A stretch of DNA of 64,000 bases from Methylocaldum marinum (lineage in GTDB: Bacteria; Pseudomonadota; Gammaproteobacteria; Methylococcales; Methylococcaceae): positions 3,324,395-3,388,394 of the forward strand of contig NZ_AP017928.1 in assembly GCF_003584645.1 (NCBI RefSeq). The letters are read 5' to 3'. Each line of letters starts with the position of its first letter. The stretch's first letter is position 1. Positions 60,720 through 64,000 of the stretch are shown here, piece after piece. The position numbers were made by a program, and so were the translations under genes. The notes beneath the pieces were generated by a model. It did not search any database. It saw only the letters and a program-made list of their open reading frames with translations, and was not told where the DNA came from.

Positions 60720-62290
60720 GCGCCGCCTCCTTGGCCGGCTGCGGCCAGCACCTCGCGCGCCAGGCGTTCCGCTTCAGCGGCGTTGCGCTCGATCGATTCG
60801 CGCCATGCGGACTTTGCCGCGTCGACACGGTGTTGAGCATCGCCCTGTTCGGACCGAGGCTTAAATTGACTTTTCAGCACTTCGGCTTCCGATTCCGAGA
60901 CGGGAACGCTGCCCGCCAATGCTCGCGCCCGCGCCGCTTTCTCCAGCATGTCGACTTTTCCCAACCGTTTCGCCTCCGCTTCGGCCCGGCGCACCAGCGC
61001 CCACAGGGACTTCAACGCTTCGTGCCGGCTGGCGATGGCGGCATCGAAGAGCGTGCTGACCAGGGGCAGGCGGGCGAGATTTCGCGCGGCATCGTAACCG
61101 AAGCCGTTTCCGGGTTGCTCGAACGGGCGGAAATACCCCGCGGGAGCGGATCGGTACACATCCGGCCGAACCGGCAGTTTCCGGATATCCGGATGAAACA
61201 GGATTTTTTGACCCTCTTGGGATAAGAGAAACTCCACGAACGCCTTGGCCGCTTCGGGCTTTCCGGTCGATGCCGCGATAGCGACATGGGCCGGCGAGTA
61301 GCCGACCCGATCAGGATACTCAAAAGCCAGCGGCGCGCCGTTCGCGATCGCCGAGGCGAAGAAAAAGTCCATCGACACGGCAATGCCTTTCTTTTCGCTC
61401 GTCAGAATATCGGTCATGAACGGTCCGCCGGGCGCGAACAATTCGTTGTTGGCAGCGATTTCGCTCAAGAGCGACCAGCCTTTTTCCCAGCCGCAAGCTT
61501 CGAGCACCACGTCCGCCAGCATCGGCGCGAAACCCACCTTGGACGGAATCGGAAAGAGCAGATGGCCCTCGAACTCAGGCCTGGCCAGGTCCTCCCAGGT
61601 TTTCGGAGCCGGCAAAGAATGCCGGCGGAGATACTCGGGATTGAGCCCGAAGCCGTAACCGGCCATCTCGGTCGCGGCGAAATAGCCCTCGGGATCGGCG
61701 ATCGGAGCGTCGCCCACCCGTTCCGGAACAGCAGCCCGATCGGCGGCCAGTTTCCGCCAGGCATGCTCGGACTTCAGAGCCAGAAAGTTGGCATAAGCGG
61801 CGGACCAGTAGACGTCCACACCGCCCTGCCCGGATTGCCGGAGATAAGGCAGGGCGTCGCGCGGCATGCGCCAAATGATCTCAAGATCGATGTCCGGCCG
61901 GGCCTTCTTGAAGGCGGCCTGATAACGGGAAACCACGTCCTCGGGATAGGCGGTCAGCACGACCAGCCGTTCGGCGGCATCGGCCGCAGCCGTGCCGGAA
62001 ATAACCCCCAATGCAAGACGAAGAACGAAGAGGAATAGAGTTCTGATCGTCCTAAAATCGGCAGTTGGACGCGTCCGAGTGTATGGCTGGCAGACCGGAT
62101 GGCAAGGCGCGACGACGCAGTGGGGCCGTCCCCCACAAGGAGGAGCAACGCCGCCAGGTGGTCTGCCAGCTATGCAATCGGGTGCGTAGCGCCTTCGCCC
62201 GTAAGGTGATGCTGATAGTTCAGTGGACAGTCGGGTTTCATGAGGCTTTTCGCTTGACTGGGAGCGGTCAACTGCCGTTTTTAGGATCAT
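60716..62290 (-). CDS. ABC-type (Fe3+-like) extracellular solute-binding protein with extended C-terminus; start uncertain
   Basis: A periplasmic binding protein of the ferric/thiamine/putrescine-type family. Mature sequence begins about AERLVVLTAYPEDVVSRYQA, with VDVYWSAAYANFLALKSEHA, GYGFGLNPEYLRRHSLPAPK, TWEDLARPEFEGHLLFPIPS, SAIANGAPLAFEYPDRVGYS and FVEFLLSQEGQKILFHPDIR. About 100 extra C-terminal residues are a charged helical extension (RRAEAEAKRLGKVDMLEKAA). The hydrophobic signal (TLFLFVLRLALGVISG) has no ATG, GTG or TTG just before it; the nearest in-frame ATG is at 62290, beyond a palindrome (62086-62170). The native 5' end may have been disrupted. It lies between the TonB receptor and di-haem protein genes; no permease or ATPase follows. 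Confidence 0.82.
   Translation of the reverse strand: MILKTAVDRSQSSEKPHETRLSTELSASPYGRRRYAPDCIAGRPPGGVAPPCGGRPHCVVAPCHPVCQPYTRTRPTADFRTIRTLFLFVLRLALGVISGTAAADAAERLVVLTAYPEDVVSRYQAAFKKARPDIDLEIIWRMPRDALPYLRQSGQGGVDVYWSAAYANFLALKSEHAWRKLAADRAAVPERVGDAPIADPEGYFAATEMAGYGFGLNPEYLRRHSLPAPKTWEDLARPEFEGHLLFPIPSKVGFAPMLADVVLEACGWEKGWSLLSEIAANNELFAPGGPFMTDILTSEKKGIAVSMDFFFASAIANGAPLAFEYPDRVGYSPAHVAIAASTGKPEAAKAFVEFLLSQEGQKILFHPDIRKLPVRPDVYRSAPAGYFRPFEQPGNGFGYDAARNLARLPLVSTLFDAAIASRHEALKSLWALVRRAEAEAKRLGKVDMLEKAARARALAGSVPVSESEAEVLKSQFKPRSEQGDAQHRVDAAKSAWRESIERNAAEAERLAREVLAAAGQGGGA
62086..62170. repeat. 85-bp imperfect palindrome in the 5' region of the solute-binding gene
   Basis: Outer arms GCTGGCAGACC (62086-62096) and GGTCTGCCAGC (62160-62170) are perfect. 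Inner arms GTGGGG (62120-62125) and CCCCAC (62131-62136) close the loop, and much of the intervening sequence also pairs (ATGGCAAGGCGCGACGACGC against GCAACGCCGCCAGGT). It looks like an inserted REP/MITE-type unit and may have displaced the original start of the gene. Confidence 0.75.
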
Positions 62291-62305
62291 CGCCGTACCC
62301 CCTGC

Positions 62306-64000
62306 TCAAAACCTGAAATTGGCGTTCATGAAGTAAGTACGGCCCGGTTCCGGGAATCCCTCCTCGTAGGCGTAGTTTTCGTCGGACACATTGTGCACCC
62401 CGAACTCCGCGTCCAGGTCCTTGCGCACCAGCCACACCGCCTTGAGATTTCCGATGAGGAAGGCGTCCGCCTGCCGTCGTCCGTCGGAGCTGCTGAAGCG
62501 GCTGGCGTTGTACTCGGTGCTGGCGATGAAGCGGGTGTACTGCCAGGGCGTGTATTCGAGATACGCAAAAACCTTGTGCTTGGGCGTATCGAGCGGCCGG
62601 ATATTGGGATTCGTCCGGTTGTTGCGATCCAGGAAGGTGTAATTGGCGTGCAGCTTCAAGGTGTCGTCCAGCGTATAGGTCGCGAACGCCTCGTAGCCGA
62701 GATGCTCGGCCTTCCCGATGTTCTGCAGCTGGAAACAGGGCGGACGGCTGCAAGCCGTGGGCGCGATGGTGACGCTTTCGATGGCGTCGGAGATGTCGCT
62801 GTAGAAAAAGCTCGCGCCGAACTCTACCGGTCCTTGCCGGCTGTCGAAGCCCAGCTCGTAGTTGAGGGTGTCTTCCGGTTCCAATTGCGGATTCGGGATG
62901 GCCGAACCGAGCCGGAAGGAATACCGGTCCTTGATGGTCGGAAAGCGGGTTTTCCGCGCCACGAAGGCATGCACCTGCGTATTGTCGGTCACATCGTAGA
63001 ACAACCCGCCCTGCCCGTTGATCGCCGATCGGTTGTACAGCGGGAAACGTTCCGATACGCCGCTGGTGAATGCCCGAGCCTGGAGTTGGTCCTGACTGTC
63101 GTGACTGACGCCCAGGGAAAGTTTCAGACGGTCGGTGAGGGTGATCGTGTCTTCCAGCCCGTAGGAAAAGACCTGGTCGGCGTAGCGTTCGGTCGGCGTT
63201 CCCAGGTTGAGATCGTCGACCTCCCGGTGCACGTCCTGCTTGTAGCTGAAAGAGGCCTTGATCAGATGATCGTCGAGAATCGTGGTGCCGTACTCGAGGC
63301 CGGCGCCAAAGGTGTAGTCGTCATATTTGCTGGCGAAAGCGAACGGCCTGCGCTGCGTGGTGTAGCGGGCGTCGTCGTAGGAGTCGAGCGCATTCTCGAA
63401 GGTGTCGTAATAAAGCCGGGTCTTTACATAGTGATCCTCCAGGAAGGCGGTGCGCGAAACGAAATACACGCTCTCCTTGTTCCAGTAGGGCCAGCGCCAG
63501 AAACGCGGCGACACGGTCGGATCGGTGCCCGCGTACGGCGGCGTGTCCTTGCGCCCGTTCTGGTTGTAATAGCTGATGGCGTACTCGTCGGTGTCGTTGG
63601 GCGTATAGCCGAGTTTGAAGCTGCCCTTGTAATCGGTATTCCCGCTGTTGTCTCTTCTGCCGCCGTCTTCGCTCCGGGTCGGCACGAAATCCTCGGACAA
63701 GCGGAAGAACTGGCGATCCAGGTAGGAGAATCCGCCCTGGGCATACCAGGTTCCCTGGTTCGTGCCCACATTGACGTGGCCTTGATAGAAGTTGTAGTCG
63801 AAATGGCTGTCGAATCCCACGCCCGTTCCGACGTTGCCCTCCAGTCGCCGGGTGGGTCTCCGGCTGACCAGGTTGATGGCGCCGCCCAGGGTATTGGGTC
63901 CGTACAGCACCGACGAAAATCCTTTGCTGACATTGATCTCGCCGATATCGAAAGTGGTGAAGCGGTTCAGGTCCACGTTGCCGTCGTAGGGCACATAAAC
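62306..64000 (-). CDS. TonB-dependent outer-membrane receptor (C-terminal part, runs off window)
   Basis: The frame enters at base 64000 (VYVPYDGNVDLNRFTTFDIG) and ends in the aromatic outer-membrane signature GRTYFMNANFRF, 565 residues in the window. The plug end is typical: EINVSKGFSSVLYGPNTLGG then AINLVSRRPTRR. A long beta-barrel follows with paired strands (GTWYAQGGFSYLDRQFFRLS, GYTPNDTDEYAISYYNQNGR) and the YELGFDSRQGPVEFGASFFY and EDTLNYELGF region. The terminal strands read DAEFGVHNVSDENYAYEEGF. The frame is intact. It shares strand and spacing with the binding-protein and di-haem genes, implying a metal or metal-chelate ligand. It is unrelated to the receptor at the left edge, which carries an STN domain. 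Confidence 0.94.
   Translation of the reverse strand, partial: VYVPYDGNVDLNRFTTFDIGEINVSKGFSSVLYGPNTLGGAINLVSRRPTRRLEGNVGTGVGFDSHFDYNFYQGHVNVGTNQGTWYAQGGFSYLDRQFFRLSEDFVPTRSEDGGRRDNSGNTDYKGSFKLGYTPNDTDEYAISYYNQNGRKDTPPYAGTDPTVSPRFWRWPYWNKESVYFVSRTAFLEDHYVKTRLYYDTFENALDSYDDARYTTQRRPFAFASKYDDYTFGAGLEYGTTILDDHLIKASFSYKQDVHREVDDLNLGTPTERYADQVFSYGLEDTITLTDRLKLSLGVSHDSQDQLQARAFTSGVSERFPLYNRSAINGQGGLFYDVTDNTQVHAFVARKTRFPTIKDRYSFRLGSAIPNPQLEPEDTLNYELGFDSRQGPVEFGASFFYSDISDAIESVTIAPTACSRPPCFQLQNIGKAEHLGYEAFATYTLDDTLKLHANYTFLDRNNRTNPNIRPLDTPKHKVFAYLEYTPWQYTRFIASTEYNASRFSSSDGRRQADAFLIGNLKAVWLVRKDLDAEFGVHNVSDENYAYEEGFPEPGRTYFMNANFRF

Overview
The window is GC-rich DNA from a free-living Gram-negative bacterium, most likely a gammaproteobacterium. 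The evidence is the outer-membrane TonB receptors, lipoproteins, GreB, TruC, MltB, YcgN, Fe-SOD and a PEP-CTERM/exosortase signature. The mix of a kaiC-kaiB-kinase operon, norCB, PEP-CTERM sorting and many palindromic intergenic repeats would suit a Methylococcaceae-like organism. No methane- or methanol-oxidation gene lies in the window, so that assignment is inference. No rRNA, tRNA or CRISPR array was recognised.

Layout. 1-2.5 kb: a FecI/FecR/TonB-receptor signalling trio (receptor cut by the window edge). 2.8-7.1 kb: remnant of a sigma-54 activator gene, then a SWIM-finger protein paired with a large SNF2 helicase. 7.2-10.7 kb: two sugar-type ABC permeases and a solute-binding lipoprotein without an ATPase. 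10.8-15.7 kb: a DUF4118-PAS histidine kinase, a small cytochrome c and a five-PAS SpoIIE-type phosphatase. 16-20 kb: an exosortase-associated TIGR04073 protein, an SDR enzyme, and a small membrane protein with norC-norB. 20-25.6 kb: an HDxxH hypothetical protein and the kaiC-kaiB-histidine kinase operon. 25.7-34 kb: MltB, SodB, a SnoaL-like protein, LysR, CYTH, SRPBCC, two small envelope proteins, an SSS symporter and a CPBP protease. 34-38.6 kb: a molybdenum hydroxylase cluster (XdhC, large subunit, 2Fe-2S subunit, MocA-like enzyme). 38.8-39.8 kb: a PEP-CTERM protein behind a near-perfect sigma-54 promoter. 39.8-49.4 kb: GreB, a sugar-kinase-like phosphotransferase, Smr, CapA, an orphan MotA/MotB-like pair, NYN-LOTUS, TruC, a hexose-6-P mutarotase and YcgN. 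49.4-52.9 kb: two MoeA proteins, the second fused to a molybdate-binding-type domain, and a remnant HTH-COG1910 gene. 53-59.3 kb: a decaying type I restriction / DarT island. 59.3-64 kb: a di-haem oxidoreductase, a periplasmic solute-binding protein and a second TonB receptor (cut by the window edge).

Functional links. The molybdenum hydroxylase cluster and the MoeA pair together cover late molybdenum-cofactor insertion and maturation. The two TonB receptors, the FecIR pair and the Fe-type binding protein point to metal/siderophore uptake. NorCB gives NO detoxification. The PEP-CTERM protein and TIGR04073 protein imply an exosortase elsewhere in the genome.

The most distinctive region is 52.6-59.3 kb. 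An intact hsdR and its YgjP-like metallopeptidase survive, but hsdS has lost its 5' part and hsdM is absent. A DarT toxin gene is cut off by a REP-RAYT-REP element with 34-bp perfect inverted repeats, and the RAYT gene itself has an in-frame TGA. Several palindromic repeat families occur across the window, and in two places the GTAGGG edge of a repeat supplies the TAG stop codon of a gene.
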